The notes beneath the pieces are model-generated. The model had not been told where the DNA came from. It made no database searches and saw only the letters and a program-made list of their open reading frames with translations. A program made the position numbers and the translations under genes. From Spirochaetaceae bacterium (GTDB lineage Bacteria > Spirochaetota > Spirochaetia > SZUA-6 > DRHE01), in the NCBI GenBank assembly GCA_020353535.1, contig CP070696.1, forward strand, positions 3,944,104-4,008,103: a DNA stretch of 64,000 nt, in the 5' to 3' direction. Positions 52,484-61,650 of the stretch are shown in pieces. The first letter of the stretch is position 1, and each line of letters begins with the position of its first letter.

Positions 52484-53758
52484 ATGAGCGAAGCGATCCT
52501 CAAAGACAAGCAGTACTACAAGTTCTGTATCTACGGATTCCTCAAAAACCTGCGCTTCTTCGATCCCTTCATCCTGTTGTTCTTCCGTGAGATGGGGCTT
52601 TCCTTTCTCGAGATCGGGACTTTGTTTTCCATTCGAGAGATCGCTACAAACCTTCTCGAGATACCCACTGGTATCGCTGCCGATACCTACGGACGACGCC
52701 GGGCCATGATCTTCTCCTTCAGTGCCTATATCCTCTCTTTTCTCGTCTTCTACTTCCTGCCAAGGTACTCCGCGTACGCGATCGCTATGATTCTCTTCGC
52801 CATGGGCGAGGCTTTTCGAACGGGAACGCACAAGGCAATGATCCTGACCTACCTGCGGCAGACAAATCAGTTGAAATTTAAGGTAGCTTATTACGGCCAC
52901 ACCCGTGCCTGTTCCGAGAGAGGAGCCGCTCTGTCCTCCCTCATCGCCGCGGCGCTTGTGCTGTACAGCGGCAGCTATCGCATTATTTTTCTTGCCTCCG
53001 TGGTTCCCTACCTGGCCGGCCTCCTGCTGATGATCTCCTACCCGGCGGAACTCGACGGCTTAGAACCAAAAAGAAAATCAGTCCGTCTCCTGAGAGACTC
53101 AAGGAATCAGATCGTTGCTACAATCAAGAGCTTTATCGGTATCTTTAGTAATCTTGGATTCCTGCGGACTCTGTTCAACTCAAGCTCCTTCGATGCCGTA
53201 TTCAAAACCGTTAAGGACTACATCCAACCGGTCCTTCAGTCCCTTGCCCTCGCCCTGCCGATTCTAGTTTCCCTGTCGGCAGACCGCCGCGTGGCTATCC
53301 TGACCGGTCTCATCTATTTCCTGCTGTACTTTCTGGCCGCTTTCGCTTCGAGCGGAGCGGGCGGTATAGAGAAGCGTATCCGTTCTTTGGCCCTTTCGGT
53401 GAACATTACCTACTTGGTCGGCGGCCTGCTGGTCTTAGCAACTGGAGGTCTGCTGTATGCTACCTTGAAAATCCCTGCCGTGGTTTTGTTCATCCTGCTC
53501 TACACTCTGATGAACCTGCGGCGGCCACTAACTGTCGGCTATGTCAGCGAGCAGATCTCCGAACAGGTCATGGCTTCGGGCCTCTCCGGAGAATCCCAGG
53601 TCAAAACGATCCTGGTGGCGCTGCTGGCGCCCCTGGTGGGCTACCTGGCCGATACGGTGGGAATCGGTCCGGCCCTGGGTTCCGCGGGATTACTTCTGCT
53701 GATCGTGTTTCCCCTCCTGCGGATTCGGACCGCTCCCCGCTCACAGAGACAAAACTAG
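52484..53758 (+). CDS. MFS transporter
   Basis: A 424-residue membrane protein with about 11-12 hydrophobic helices in two halves and the MFS A-loop motif between helices 2 and 3 (IAADTYGRRRAM). No close match to a known drug or sugar exporter can be called. The ATG lies only 13 bases after the tRNA and has no Shine-Dalgarno, so the gene may be read from the tRNA promoter. Its end overlaps the glycerate kinase gene by four bases, convergently. Confidence 0.85.
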   Translation: MSEAILKDKQYYKFCIYGFLKNLRFFDPFILLFFREMGLSFLEIGTLFSIREIATNLLEIPTGIAADTYGRRRAMIFSFSAYILSFLVFYFLPRYSAYAIAMILFAMGEAFRTGTHKAMILTYLRQTNQLKFKVAYYGHTRACSERGAALSSLIAAALVLYSGSYRIIFLASVVPYLAGLLLMISYPAELDGLEPKRKSVRLLRDSRNQIVATIKSFIGIFSNLGFLRTLFNSSSFDAVFKTVKDYIQPVLQSLALALPILVSLSADRRVAILTGLIYFLLYFLAAFASSGAGGIEKRIRSLALSVNITYLVGGLLVLATGGLLYATLKIPAVVLFILLYTLMNLRRPLTVGYVSEQISEQVMASGLSGESQVKTILVALLAPLVGYLADTVGIGPALGSAGLLLLIVFPLLRIRTAPRSQRQN

Positions 53759-55152
53759 AAGATCAGACAGATCTGCAGATCGCAGACATTCGTATTGGTC
53801 GGTCCTGTTTTCAGCAGCCCGTCGATAGCTTCGTAGAAATGGTAGGAATCGTTTGCGCTGAGATAGCTCGGGATGGAAAGATCCCGGGCGCGCGCCTGCT
53901 CCACGATGTCCGCGGAAGCGAAGGCGCCGGCCGCATCGGTGGGTCCGTCGTTTCCATCCGTGGCCGCAGATAGAAAGTAAATGCCGCGAGCCTCGTCCCC
54001 CGCGGCGGCAAGCTCATTGAGGAATGAAAGGGCCAGCTCCTGGTTGCGGCCGCCCAGCCCCTTGCCTTTGAGGGTGACGGTGGTCTCGCCTCCACAAAGC
54101 AGACAGGCTGGTCTCCGTGCCAGGAGGTCGAAGGCCCGCATATCCGCCGCTATGGCCGCCAGCACCTTGGCCACCTCCCTGGCCTCTCCCACAATCCTGG
54201 AGGACAGCACTACCGGAGTGTATCCCAGCTGCTCAGCCCTGCGGGCCGCGGCGCTGAGGGCCGTGTAGTTGGTACCCAGAAGCACGTTGGTGACGGCGGC
54301 GAAAACAGGATCACCGGGCTTCGGTGTCTCCGGGAACTCCCCGTCAGCCCCCCGCCGCAACAACTCCACAACCCGAGAGGGAAGTTGATCCTCTATCCCA
54401 TACCTGGCCACGATATCGCGCGCCTGGGCATAGGTCGTCTCATCAGCCACGGTCAGACCGGAGGCAATGGTATCCAGCCGGTCCCCCACCACATCGGAGA
54501 GGATTAGATTCAGGGATCTGGCCGGATGCAGCAGCTCGGCCAGCCGCCCCCCCTTGAGGTTGGAGATATGTTTGCGGATGCAGTTGAACTCCTGAATGGT
54601 AACCCCGCAGGCCAACAGGACCTGGGTGGTCTTCTGCTTCTCCGCCAGGGAGATGCTGATCCCTCCCCTTCTGCCCTCGCCCTGAAACGGAGCCGGCAGA
54701 ATGGCGGAGCCACCACCAGATACCAGGTTCACCACCAGGGTCTGCGCATCCGCCCCGCGAGCCAGCTCCGCCACCGCCTCGGCTCCCCGCACACCCTGCT
54801 CGTCGGGAAGCGGATGCCCCGATTCGATCAGGCGGATCCGTTGCAGGGCTGCCGTGTGTCCGTATTTGACCACGACCAGCCCTTCGCTGATGCGATCCCC
54901 CAGAATCTGCTCCAGCCCGGCGGCCATGGCAGCAGAGGCTTTGCCGGCACCTAAAACCAGAATACGCTTGAAATCCCTCAAGTCGAGGGTGAGAGAGGCG
55001 GATTCGGTTTGAACGGTGAGCCGATCCCCTTTCAAGCGAAGTCCGGAGGCAATCAGCTGCTGCGGGTTGACCCGCTCAACCCCGGCACGAAATATGCTCT
55101 CCAGATCCTCATAGGCTCGTTTTTGTTCCGGCACTGCTCTCTCCCCGCGCAT
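53755..55152 (-). CDS. Glycerate 2-kinase (MOFRL/DUF4147 type)
   Basis: Phosphorylates D-glycerate to 2-phosphoglycerate. The N-terminal DUF4147 domain has VLGAGKASAAMA and LVSGGGSAILPAP; the C-terminal MOFRL domain has LLCGGETTVTLKGKGLGGRN and AATDGNDGPTDAAGA. 465 residues. ATG at 55152; a GTG at 55134 behind GGGGAG is an alternative. It follows the ABC ATPase gene by 59 bases and is likely the last gene of that catabolic operon, feeding a three-carbon product into glycolysis. Confidence 0.9.
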   Translation of the reverse strand: MRGERAVPEQKRAYEDLESIFRAGVERVNPQQLIASGLRLKGDRLTVQTESASLTLDLRDFKRILVLGAGKASAAMAAGLEQILGDRISEGLVVVKYGHTAALQRIRLIESGHPLPDEQGVRGAEAVAELARGADAQTLVVNLVSGGGSAILPAPFQGEGRRGGISISLAEKQKTTQVLLACGVTIQEFNCIRKHISNLKGGRLAELLHPARSLNLILSDVVGDRLDTIASGLTVADETTYAQARDIVARYGIEDQLPSRVVELLRRGADGEFPETPKPGDPVFAAVTNVLLGTNYTALSAAARRAEQLGYTPVVLSSRIVGEAREVAKVLAAIAADMRAFDLLARRPACLLCGGETTVTLKGKGLGGRNQELALSFLNELAAAGDEARGIYFLSAATDGNDGPTDAAGAFASADIVEQARARDLSIPSYLSANDSYHFYEAIDGLLKTGPTNTNVCDLQICLIF

Positions 55153-55211
55153 TTCACCCGGAATTCCGCCGGGCCCCGACAAGATTCCTGCCAGGTTTCG
55201 TTCAGCTCCCG

Positions 55212-55964
55212 CTAGGTTTCGACGGCTTCGGCTCCGATAATCAGGCTCACAATTTCATCGGGATTAGTTTTCTTGGTGATTCGCTCTCCCACTTTCAGTC
55301 CGCGACGCATGACGATCAGTCGATCGGAGACGGAAAACACATCGTGGAGCTGATGGGTGATAATAATGACACCGATCCCCTGCTCTTTGAGGCGGGTTAC
55401 CAGCTTCAGTACCTTGCTCTGTTCGGCAACGGCAAGTCCGGCCGTGGGTTCGTCCATGATGAGCACGTGGGCGTCCCAGTAGATCGATCGTGATATGGCA
55501 ACCGCCTGTCTCTGTCCTCCGGAGAGCACTCTGATAATGTTCCGCAGGGAAGGAATCTCGATTTCCAGGCTGTTCAAGACCTTCCTCGATTCATTGTGCA
55601 TGAACTCGTGATCCAGCACGTTGATGATGCCGAGGAATTTCTTCAGCTTTTCCCTGCCCAGAAAGATGTTCGAATACACATTCAAATTATCCGCCAGCGC
55701 TAGATCTTGATAGATCGTCTCTATTCCCAACTTCAAGGCATCCATCGGTGTGTCGATCCTGGCCTCCTCCCCCCTGAAGAATATCTTCCCCGCATCGGGG
55801 CGATGAACGCCGGAGACCACCTTGATCAGGGTAGATTTTCCGGCACCGTTGTCTCCGACAATGCCGATCACCTCCCCGGCTTTCAATCCGACGCTGACGT
55901 CGTTCACAGCTACCAGCCCGCCGAATCGCTTGGTGATGTTCCGTGCCTCCAACAGATATTCCAT
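55212..55964 (-). CDS. Sugar ABC transporter ATP-binding protein, single NBD (CUT2 family)
   Basis: A 250-residue ABC ATPase: Walker A GIVGDNGAGKST, Q loop (YQDLAL), signature VLSGGQRQAVAISRS, Walker B VLIMDEP and H loop (ITHQLHD). It resembles one half of RbsA/XylG; the second ATPase domain usual in CUT2 importers is absent, so it must act as a homodimer. Starts behind AAGGAGG inside the end of the permease gene. Confidence 0.92.
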   Translation of the reverse strand: MEYLLEARNITKRFGGLVAVNDVSVGLKAGEVIGIVGDNGAGKSTLIKVVSGVHRPDAGKIFFRGEEARIDTPMDALKLGIETIYQDLALADNLNVYSNIFLGREKLKKFLGIINVLDHEFMHNESRKVLNSLEIEIPSLRNIIRVLSGGQRQAVAISRSIYWDAHVLIMDEPTAGLAVAEQSKVLKLVTRLKEQGIGVIIITHQLHDVFSVSDRLIVMRRGLKVGERITKKTNPDEIVSLIIGAEAVET

Positions 55965-55965
55965 G

Positions 55966-57042
55966 CTAATCCTCCTTGTGCACCAGCTCGGGAGAAAACT
56001 GATCGATCAATACGGCAACTATTAGTATGACTCCCACTGCGATGTATTTGTCGAAGGTCGATACTCCGAGCACTCTCAGGCCCGTTTCCAGGGTCGCCAG
56101 GATGAAACAGCCCAGGATGGTTCTGCCTACCGTTCCTTTCCCCCCGTAGAGGCTGGCGCCGCCGATGACCACGGCTACGATCGAGTCCAAAAGAAAGGGA
56201 GCCCCCGCATCCCCCTTGCCGGTTACGTACTTGAGCACATAGATGCAACCGGCCAGTGTAGCGAGGAAGGATGACAGCATGTACACGCGTACCAAATGCC
56301 TCTTGACGTTGATCCCCGCCTTGACCGCGGCGTCTATGTTGCCTCCGATCGCGTAGGTATGCTGGCCGAACCTGGTTCGTTTGAGGATGAATGCGACAAT
56401 CAGAATGAAGAAAAAGGTGATGACCACGACGTTGGGAACGATCTCCAGCACCTGCTGACCCCGCTGAACGGTCGGTCGTTGAAAAAACGAAAGGATTTTC
56501 CCCGGGACGATGTAGAGGAAAAAACCATTGCCTATAGCGTTGGCCAGGTGGGGAAGGTTCTTTGCCCACACTCCACCGAGCAGAAGCTCGGAAACGCCGT
56601 GGCTGATCCCGAACATGGCGAAGGTGGCGATAAAGGGAGGGACGTTCAAACGGGCCACCAACGTGCCGTTAATAAATCCCGGTATCAAGCCGATCGCCAG
56701 CGTAAACCCCAGGCCCAGGGCGATGCTGACCGCCGGGCCCATGCCCAATGCCACAAAGGCGGCTACCAACTTTGCCGCCAGAACGGTTGCGAATCCCATC
56801 ACGAAACCGACGGACAGGTCGATACCGCCGGTGATGATGACGTAGGTCTCGGCGGTGCCGAGCAGGAAGATCGGTGTTCCGAAAAAAAGTATGTTCTGCA
56901 GGACCCTGAGACTGAAGAAACCCCGTGCCAGCGAGGTGAAAAAGATGAGCTCCAGCACGAGGAAGAAGAAGGCCCAGTATCGCCCAAAAAGAGAGTAGAG
57001 CTTCTGCCTTCTGGCATGTAAAGAATCCGCTACCTCAGCCAC
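55966..57042 (-). CDS. Sugar ABC transporter permease 2 (RbsC/FrcB family)
   Basis: A 358-residue membrane protein with about nine or ten helices and the BPD_transp_2 pattern (GGIDLSVGFVMGF, NGTLVARLNVPPFIATF, VVIGGASLYGGKGTVGRTIL). GTG start behind GAGGAGAG. It is clearly paralogous to the permease gene just upstream, and the two probably form a heterodimer. Eight-residue blocks such as QHTYAIGG are identical in both. Confidence 0.92.
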   Translation of the reverse strand: MAEVADSLHARRQKLYSLFGRYWAFFFLVLELIFFTSLARGFFSLRVLQNILFFGTPIFLLGTAETYVIITGGIDLSVGFVMGFATVLAAKLVAAFVALGMGPAVSIALGLGFTLAIGLIPGFINGTLVARLNVPPFIATFAMFGISHGVSELLLGGVWAKNLPHLANAIGNGFFLYIVPGKILSFFQRPTVQRGQQVLEIVPNVVVITFFFILIVAFILKRTRFGQHTYAIGGNIDAAVKAGINVKRHLVRVYMLSSFLATLAGCIYVLKYVTGKGDAGAPFLLDSIVAVVIGGASLYGGKGTVGRTILGCFILATLETGLRVLGVSTFDKYIAVGVILIVAVLIDQFSPELVHKED

Positions 57043-57057
57043 AAAACTCTCCTCGGA

Positions 57058-58143
57058 TTAAAACAGATCTGGGAATAGATGATCGATGACTACGGCAACG
57101 ATCAAAATAATCCCGACCGCGATGAAGCGGTAGAACGGCTCGACTCCCGATGTCAGCAATCCGATCTCCAAAACGCCAATGATGAGAACACCGATGATCG
57201 ATCCAAAGACCCTCCCCTTTCCGCCCATCAGGCTGGCTCCGCCGATGATCACCCCGGCGATGGCGAAGAGCTCGTACATGGCATTGAAGCGGGTGAAGTT
57301 GCCTAGACCAGCCTGGAATACGTTGAAGATCCCCGCCAGACCTGCCAGGAAGGAGGACAGTACGTATACCCTGAGCAGATGCCGGCGGACGTTGATGCCT
57401 GCGCGCACGGCGGCATCCATGCTGCCGCCAATAGCATAGGTGTGCTGCCCGAACTTCGTGTTGCGAAGAAGATGCCAGGCCACGCCGAGGACGACGAACA
57501 GGAAGAGGAACGAGTTGGGAAGAACCCTCACCAATTCGCGGATCTGCTCTGCCTCCACGCCGGAGGGGGGTCTGAAAAAGCGAAAGCTGCGGCCCGGCCA
57601 TATATAGATGAGAAAACCATTGCCGATCTCCACCAGTTTGGGCGGCAGAAAGGGGATTGTGTATCCTCCCGATATTTTCAGCTGCACTCCCAGGGTAACG
57701 CCCCACATTCCGAGGGTGGCGATGAACGGCGGCACCCGATAGCGGGCTACCAGCAGACCGCTGATCAGGCCGGGAATGATGCACAGGAACAGTCCAACCG
57801 CAGCGCCGACCGGAATGCAGATTCCTTGCGGAAGCTCGGCCTTGTAGAGGATCTGCATGATCTTGGAAGCGTTGATGGCGGTGAAACCCATCACCATGCC
57901 GACGGAGAGGTCGATTCCCCCGGAGATGATCACGAAGGTCTCGGCGGCGGCCAGCAGCAGCAGCACCGTGGACAGATGAACGATCGTCTGCAGATTGCCC
58001 AGGCTGAAGAAGCCCTTGCCCGTGAAGCTGAAGACCACCAGCAGAATCACCAGAAAAAAGGAGGCCCAGTTCTTTGCCAGAATTTCGAGAAACCGGGGTC
58101 TGCTTCTATACGCGGATTCCGCTGCAATCTGTTCCGAACTCAA
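57058..58143 (-). CDS. Sugar ABC transporter permease 1 (RbsC/FrcB family)
   Basis: A 361-residue paralogue of the next permease, with the same landmarks (GGIDLSVGMVMGF, RYRVPPFIATLGMWG, GGASLMGGKGRVFGSIIG). The start is uncertain: a TTG at 58143 with AGGGGG nine bases upstream. Second gene of the catabolic operon, 24 bases after the aminotransferase stop. Confidence 0.92.
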   Translation of the reverse strand: MSSEQIAAESAYRSRPRFLEILAKNWASFFLVILLVVFSFTGKGFFSLGNLQTIVHLSTVLLLLAAAETFVIISGGIDLSVGMVMGFTAINASKIMQILYKAELPQGICIPVGAAVGLFLCIIPGLISGLLVARYRVPPFIATLGMWGVTLGVQLKISGGYTIPFLPPKLVEIGNGFLIYIWPGRSFRFFRPPSGVEAEQIRELVRVLPNSFLFLFVVLGVAWHLLRNTKFGQHTYAIGGSMDAAVRAGINVRRHLLRVYVLSSFLAGLAGIFNVFQAGLGNFTRFNAMYELFAIAGVIIGGASLMGGKGRVFGSIIGVLIIGVLEIGLLTSGVEPFYRFIAVGIILIVAVVIDHLFPDLF

Positions 58144-58167
58144 GCGTGCCGGCCCCCTGATTCTGTT

Positions 58168-59523
58168 TCAGGCCTCGCCGCCGAGGGCGTTCTGGTCCCG
58201 CATCTCCCTGAGCACCTCTTCGATCACGCCCAGGGTGATCTCCACGTCCTTGTCGGTATGGGCGGCGGTTACGTAGAACTCGCCCATCTGGCTGGGACGG
58301 GGGAATACTCCCCTGCCGATCAGTCGCCAGATGAAGTCATGATGGACCTTGAAGCGGGACTGGGCGCTGTCTCGGGAGTTCTCTACCTTCTTTAGCTTGG
58401 TAAAGTAGATCTGAAACATGGGCCCCAGCCCCTGCACGATGGCCTCTACACCGAGGGTATCGATGATGTCGCGGATGCCCGCCATCAGTTTGCCCCCGAG
58501 CCTGTACAGATGATCGTACACCTGACCTCCGTTTCTCTCCAGTATACCAAGGGTCGCATAGGCTGCGGCTATCACCATTCGATTTGCGTTCAATGTGCCC
58601 GCCCGCAGGACCTTGTCTTCGGCTATAAGATCCATGATCTCTTTTCTGCCGCCGTACACGGCAATGGGAAATCCGCCGCCGAGCGCCTTGCCTACGGTGG
58701 TGAGGTCGGGGATTACCCCGAATTTCCCCTGGGCGCAGTTCAAACCCGCCCTGAATCCGGTAATGACCTCGTCGAAGATGAGCACGATGTTATTCTTTGT
58801 CGTCAGCTCCCGCATTGCCTCAAGATACCCATCATTGGGGGGAATGCAGCCGCTGTTGCACATATATGGCTCGGTGATCACCGCGGCGATCTCGTCCTTG
58901 CGCTCTTGGATCGTCTGCTCCAGAAGCTCGACGTTGTTCCACGGAAGGGTGAGCAGATCGTCCCCCGCGTGGGCGGCCATACCGCCGGTGGCGGGAATCT
59001 TGTTGGGCTTGTTCGGGGTCCCCAACCGCTCCGCAGACACGCCGCTCAGGCTGAAGCAGGTGTTGTCCAACCAGCCGTGGTAGCAGCCTTCGAATTTCAG
59101 CAGCAGATTCTTTCCCGTGAAGGCTCGGGCCAGGCGGATATTCATCTGATTCGCCTCTGTTCCAGAGTTGACGAAGGAGACACGCTCGAAGGAGGGAACA
59201 TGCCTGATCAGCTTCTCCGCCACCTCCAGCTGCAACTCGAAGGGCAGTGCGTAGAAGGATCCTTTTCTCATCTCCCCGCTCACGAAGTCGAGAATCTCGG
59301 GATTGGCATTCCCCAGTATGGTCGCCCCCAGGGCTACCAGATAATCTATATACTCGTTGCCGTCCAGGTCGTAAAGTCTGGACCCTTCAGCCCGTTCGAT
59401 GAACAGCGGGTACGGGTGGTAGCCCTCGAAGGTTGAGCGAGACTTGCTGGACACGCCCCCGGCGACCAGACCCAACGCCCTGTCGAATGCTTTTTTCGAT
59501 TTTTCCGTCGTGTATGCAGCCAT
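58168..59523 (-). CDS. Class III aminotransferase of the glutamate-1-semialdehyde aminomutase group
   Basis: A 451-residue PLP enzyme: FVNSGTEANQMNIRLARAFT (PLP phosphate site), KFEGCYHGW, LIFDEVITGFRAG (PLP Asp), Schiff-base Lys in TVGKALGGGFP, and AGTLNANRMVIAAA. HemL-type architecture, but its place at the head of a sugar-uptake operon argues against haem synthesis. A role in transaminating an amino-sugar or sugar-acid intermediate is an inference. ATG at 59523 behind AGGGGA; the 18 codons open upstream are rejected. Confidence 0.85.
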   Translation of the reverse strand: MAAYTTEKSKKAFDRALGLVAGGVSSKSRSTFEGYHPYPLFIERAEGSRLYDLDGNEYIDYLVALGATILGNANPEILDFVSGEMRKGSFYALPFELQLEVAEKLIRHVPSFERVSFVNSGTEANQMNIRLARAFTGKNLLLKFEGCYHGWLDNTCFSLSGVSAERLGTPNKPNKIPATGGMAAHAGDDLLTLPWNNVELLEQTIQERKDEIAAVITEPYMCNSGCIPPNDGYLEAMRELTTKNNIVLIFDEVITGFRAGLNCAQGKFGVIPDLTTVGKALGGGFPIAVYGGRKEIMDLIAEDKVLRAGTLNANRMVIAAAYATLGILERNGGQVYDHLYRLGGKLMAGIRDIIDTLGVEAIVQGLGPMFQIYFTKLKKVENSRDSAQSRFKVHHDFIWRLIGRGVFPRPSQMGEFYVTAAHTDKDVEITLGVIEEVLREMRDQNALGGEA

Positions 59524-59585
59524 TATTGTGTCCCCTTTTTGCAGATTTATCTCAGGATCAGAAGAAACTTCTCTCAAATACCGAG

Positions 59586-59614
59586 ATAATATCCGAAAGA
59601 TGTCGCCCTGTCAA
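59586..59614 (-). promoter_or_regulatory. Sigma-70-type promoter of the aminotransferase/ABC operon
   Basis: On the minus strand TTGACA (59609-59614), a 17-base spacer and TATTAT (59586-59591). TTTGA elements lie directly upstream of the -35 (59615-59619) and downstream of the -10 (TTTGAG at 59573-59578), matching the motif near the ROK gene promoter. Confidence 0.75.
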
Positions 59615-59718
59615 TCAAAGATGGGGTAAATGTTCTACAAGTTGACACCTTATGCCCTATAATTGGGACTAGACGGTAAGCGCATTCCGGGGCGTACAGA
59701 TACCTGAAGGAGGACCGA

Positions 59719-60228
59719 ATGAAGACAAAGCAGGTCGAAATGATCAATTTAGAAGAAGTCTCGAATGAGGAATTCTCGCCGTATGGTCAGATTTGGGGGA
59801 GAGAGGAGAGAGAACCACTGGAGGTATTGGAGAACTTGAAGTTCTACGCGTATGAGGCTGAATTGGAACCGGCTGTGGAGATGGTAGAGACCGGGCTTCT
59901 CGTATGCAATCGAAAAGGCAGGGAGGTACGCTATTTCGAAAGGCATCCGGAAACTTCGGAAATCTTCATTCCTATCGAGGGGGAATGCGTTTTTATCATG
60001 GCCCCGTGCAATAATGAAGAAGCCAAGCCGGAGACGAGCAGAATCAAGGCATTCTACCTGGCGGTCGGCCTGGGCGTGGCCCTGCCGGCCGGAAACTGGC
60101 ACTGGCCTCCTATTCCCCTCCAGGACAGCGTAAAACTGCTGCTCATCCGTAAAGGCTCGAAAGCCGATCCCTGCGATACCGTTGATCTGAGGGAAATCGG
60201 GCTGGACAGGATTGAGGTGAATCTTTAA
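59719..60228 (+). CDS. AllA-like cupin (ureidoglycolate lyase superfamily)
   Basis: A 169-residue cupin of the ureidoglycolate lyase (AllA) superfamily: FSPYGQIWG at the N-terminus, RHPETSEIFIPIEG and ALPAGNWHWPPIPL (the family W-H-P block). AllA releases urea from ureidoglycolate to give glyoxylate, but no other allantoin genes are present, so the substrate here is probably different. AGGAGG precedes the ATG. A TATAAT at 59658-59663 may be its -10. It diverges from the aminotransferase operon. Confidence 0.75.
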   Translation: MKTKQVEMINLEEVSNEEFSPYGQIWGREEREPLEVLENLKFYAYEAELEPAVEMVETGLLVCNRKGREVRYFERHPETSEIFIPIEGECVFIMAPCNNEEAKPETSRIKAFYLAVGLGVALPAGNWHWPPIPLQDSVKLLLIRKGSKADPCDTVDLREIGLDRIEVNL

Positions 60229-60271
60229 TCGGCGGTCGGCCGCACCACCAGCCGCCCTGCCAACGGACATA

Positions 60272-60300
60272 TTGACATACTTCAAGATTTGAGCTAATAT
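60272..60300 (+). promoter_or_regulatory. Sigma-70-type promoter of the ROK regulator gene
   Basis: TTGACA (60272-60277), a 17-base spacer and TAATAT (60295-60300), 44 bases before the ATG at 60345. Confidence 0.7.
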
Positions 60301-60336
60301 ATTTCAAAACCTGTGATTTATTTCATCAAAATTTGA
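60287..60336 (+). promoter_or_regulatory. Putative ROK-regulator operator (TTTGA half-sites)
   Basis: TTTGAG at 60288-60293 and TCAAA at 60304-60308 form an inverted pair across the -10. A perfect palindrome TCAAA-A-TTTGA sits at 60326-60336 just before the start codon. The same TTTGAG element flanks the divergent promoter at 59573-59619. These positions suit autorepression and co-repression by the ROK protein. Confidence 0.5.
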
Positions 60337-60344
60337 GATAACAG

Positions 60345-61601
60345 ATGAAGCCGATCTCCGATCACGAGACAATGAAGCGCAACAACCAGCTGGCAATTCT
60401 CAGGGCGATTCGGAGTTTGGGACCGGTCTCCAGAGTACGGCTTCAGAAAGAGACAAACCTCAGCTGGGGAACCATCACCTCCTCGATCAAGGAACTGCTG
60501 GACAAGCGAGTCGTGAAAGAAACCGGTTCCGTGAACACCGGCGTGGGCAGGCGCCCGGTGGAGCTGGATATGAATACGGCGGAGCACTTCGTGGTCGGAG
60601 TGCGTCTGGGCAGCTCCTACATTCGATCGATCATCCTCGACGTCAAGGGTAACACCGCAGGGGAGTACAAGGAATTCGTGGATGCCGGGGGAAGCAGGGA
60701 ATCGATTCTCCAGCAGCTGTATCAAAGCGTCGACAGCATCCTCGGCAGCACCGGAGTCGATTTGGATACGGTTGCGGGGATCGGCATCGCCGCACCGGGG
60801 GCAATCGACGCCCGTGCCGGTGTCTGTCTGTACGCGCCCCATCATCCGAATTGGAAAAACGTGCACCTCAAAGAGTCCTTCGAGCAGAGATTCGGCAAGC
60901 CCTGTTTCGTGGATCACGTAAACAACTGTACCGCTTTGGGCCAGATGCTGTTCGGCCAGGGTAAGGGCATCGAAAACTTCCTCTGCGTTCTCCTGGGAAC
61001 CGGGATCAGCGCCGGCATCATCATCAACGGGGAGGTCTATCGGGGCGTAAACTGTGCCGCGGGAGAGTTCGGCCATATGTGTATCGACCCGAGCGGTCCG
61101 GATTGCGCCTGTGGTAACAGGGGTTGTCTGGAGGTCTACGCCAGCGGACCGGCCTTAGCCAGGATGGGCAGGGAAATCGCGGATCGGGATCCGGCCTCCA
61201 AAATAGCTGCCCTGGCAGGCAGCAGTGCGGAGGAGATTTTGGGAGAGACGGTTTTTCAAGCTGCCCTGGAGGGGGATCGGGGGGCGGTGAAGCTATTCGA
61301 GGACATGGGCTTCTATCTGGGCATCGGGATCAGCAACCTGATCGACCTGTTCAATCCGGAGCGGGTCATCCTCTGCGGCCGGGTCTCGGAAGCCCATCGG
61401 TTTTTCCTGCCCTCCCTGCAAAGAACCGTCGAAGAACGGGCCTGGCACATCTCGAAAAAGGAAATCAAAGTTTCGTCGATTCCCAATGCCCCCGTGCTGG
61501 GGGCTGCCGGCAACGTTCTGCAAGGGATCTACAACGGTGGCCTGCTGTTCGACACCATTCAAAAGAGGGGAATGCCGGATCGCGGCAAACTTGCCGTGTG
61601 A
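60345..61601 (+). CDS. ROK-family transcriptional regulator
   Basis: A 418-residue protein with an N-terminal winged helix (about 15-80, RVRLQKETNLSWGTITSSI) and a C-terminal ROK sugar-kinase-like domain. The sugar and nucleotide loops are GIGIAAPGAIDARAG and LGTGISAGIIING; the zinc motif H-x-C-x-C-G-x2-G-C is present (GHMCIDPSGPDCACGNRGC). Likely a sugar-responsive repressor of both divergent units. The ATG at 60345 lacks a good Shine-Dalgarno; an ATG at 60372 is possible. Confidence 0.92.
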   Translation: MKPISDHETMKRNNQLAILRAIRSLGPVSRVRLQKETNLSWGTITSSIKELLDKRVVKETGSVNTGVGRRPVELDMNTAEHFVVGVRLGSSYIRSIILDVKGNTAGEYKEFVDAGGSRESILQQLYQSVDSILGSTGVDLDTVAGIGIAAPGAIDARAGVCLYAPHHPNWKNVHLKESFEQRFGKPCFVDHVNNCTALGQMLFGQGKGIENFLCVLLGTGISAGIIINGEVYRGVNCAAGEFGHMCIDPSGPDCACGNRGCLEVYASGPALARMGREIADRDPASKIAALAGSSAEEILGETVFQAALEGDRGAVKLFEDMGFYLGIGISNLIDLFNPERVILCGRVSEAHRFFLPSLQRTVEERAWHISKKEIKVSSIPNAPVLGAAGNVLQGIYNGGLLFDTIQKRGMPDRGKLAV

Positions 61602-61608
61602 GGTCAAG

Positions 61609-61625
61609 CTGGATCGTTGATCCAG
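61609..61625 (+). other. Short stem-loop between the ROK gene and the binding-protein gene
   Basis: CTGGATC-GTT-GATCCAG, a perfect 7-base-pair stem with a 3-base loop and no T-run. It lies 26 bases before the binding-protein ATG and could stabilise its mRNA or pause transcription. Confidence 0.45.
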
Positions 61626-61650
61626 AGTATAAAACCTAAGGAGGTTCACA

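Noticed and set aside
58168..59523. hemL (haem biosynthesis)
   Set aside because: The fold is right, but it is in a sugar-transport operon with no other haem genes nearby, so the hemL name is withheld.
59642..59663. TTGACA with TATAAT as a promoter for the AllA-like gene
   Set aside because: The spacer is only ten bases. The TATAAT may be a -10, but the TTGACA cannot be its -35.
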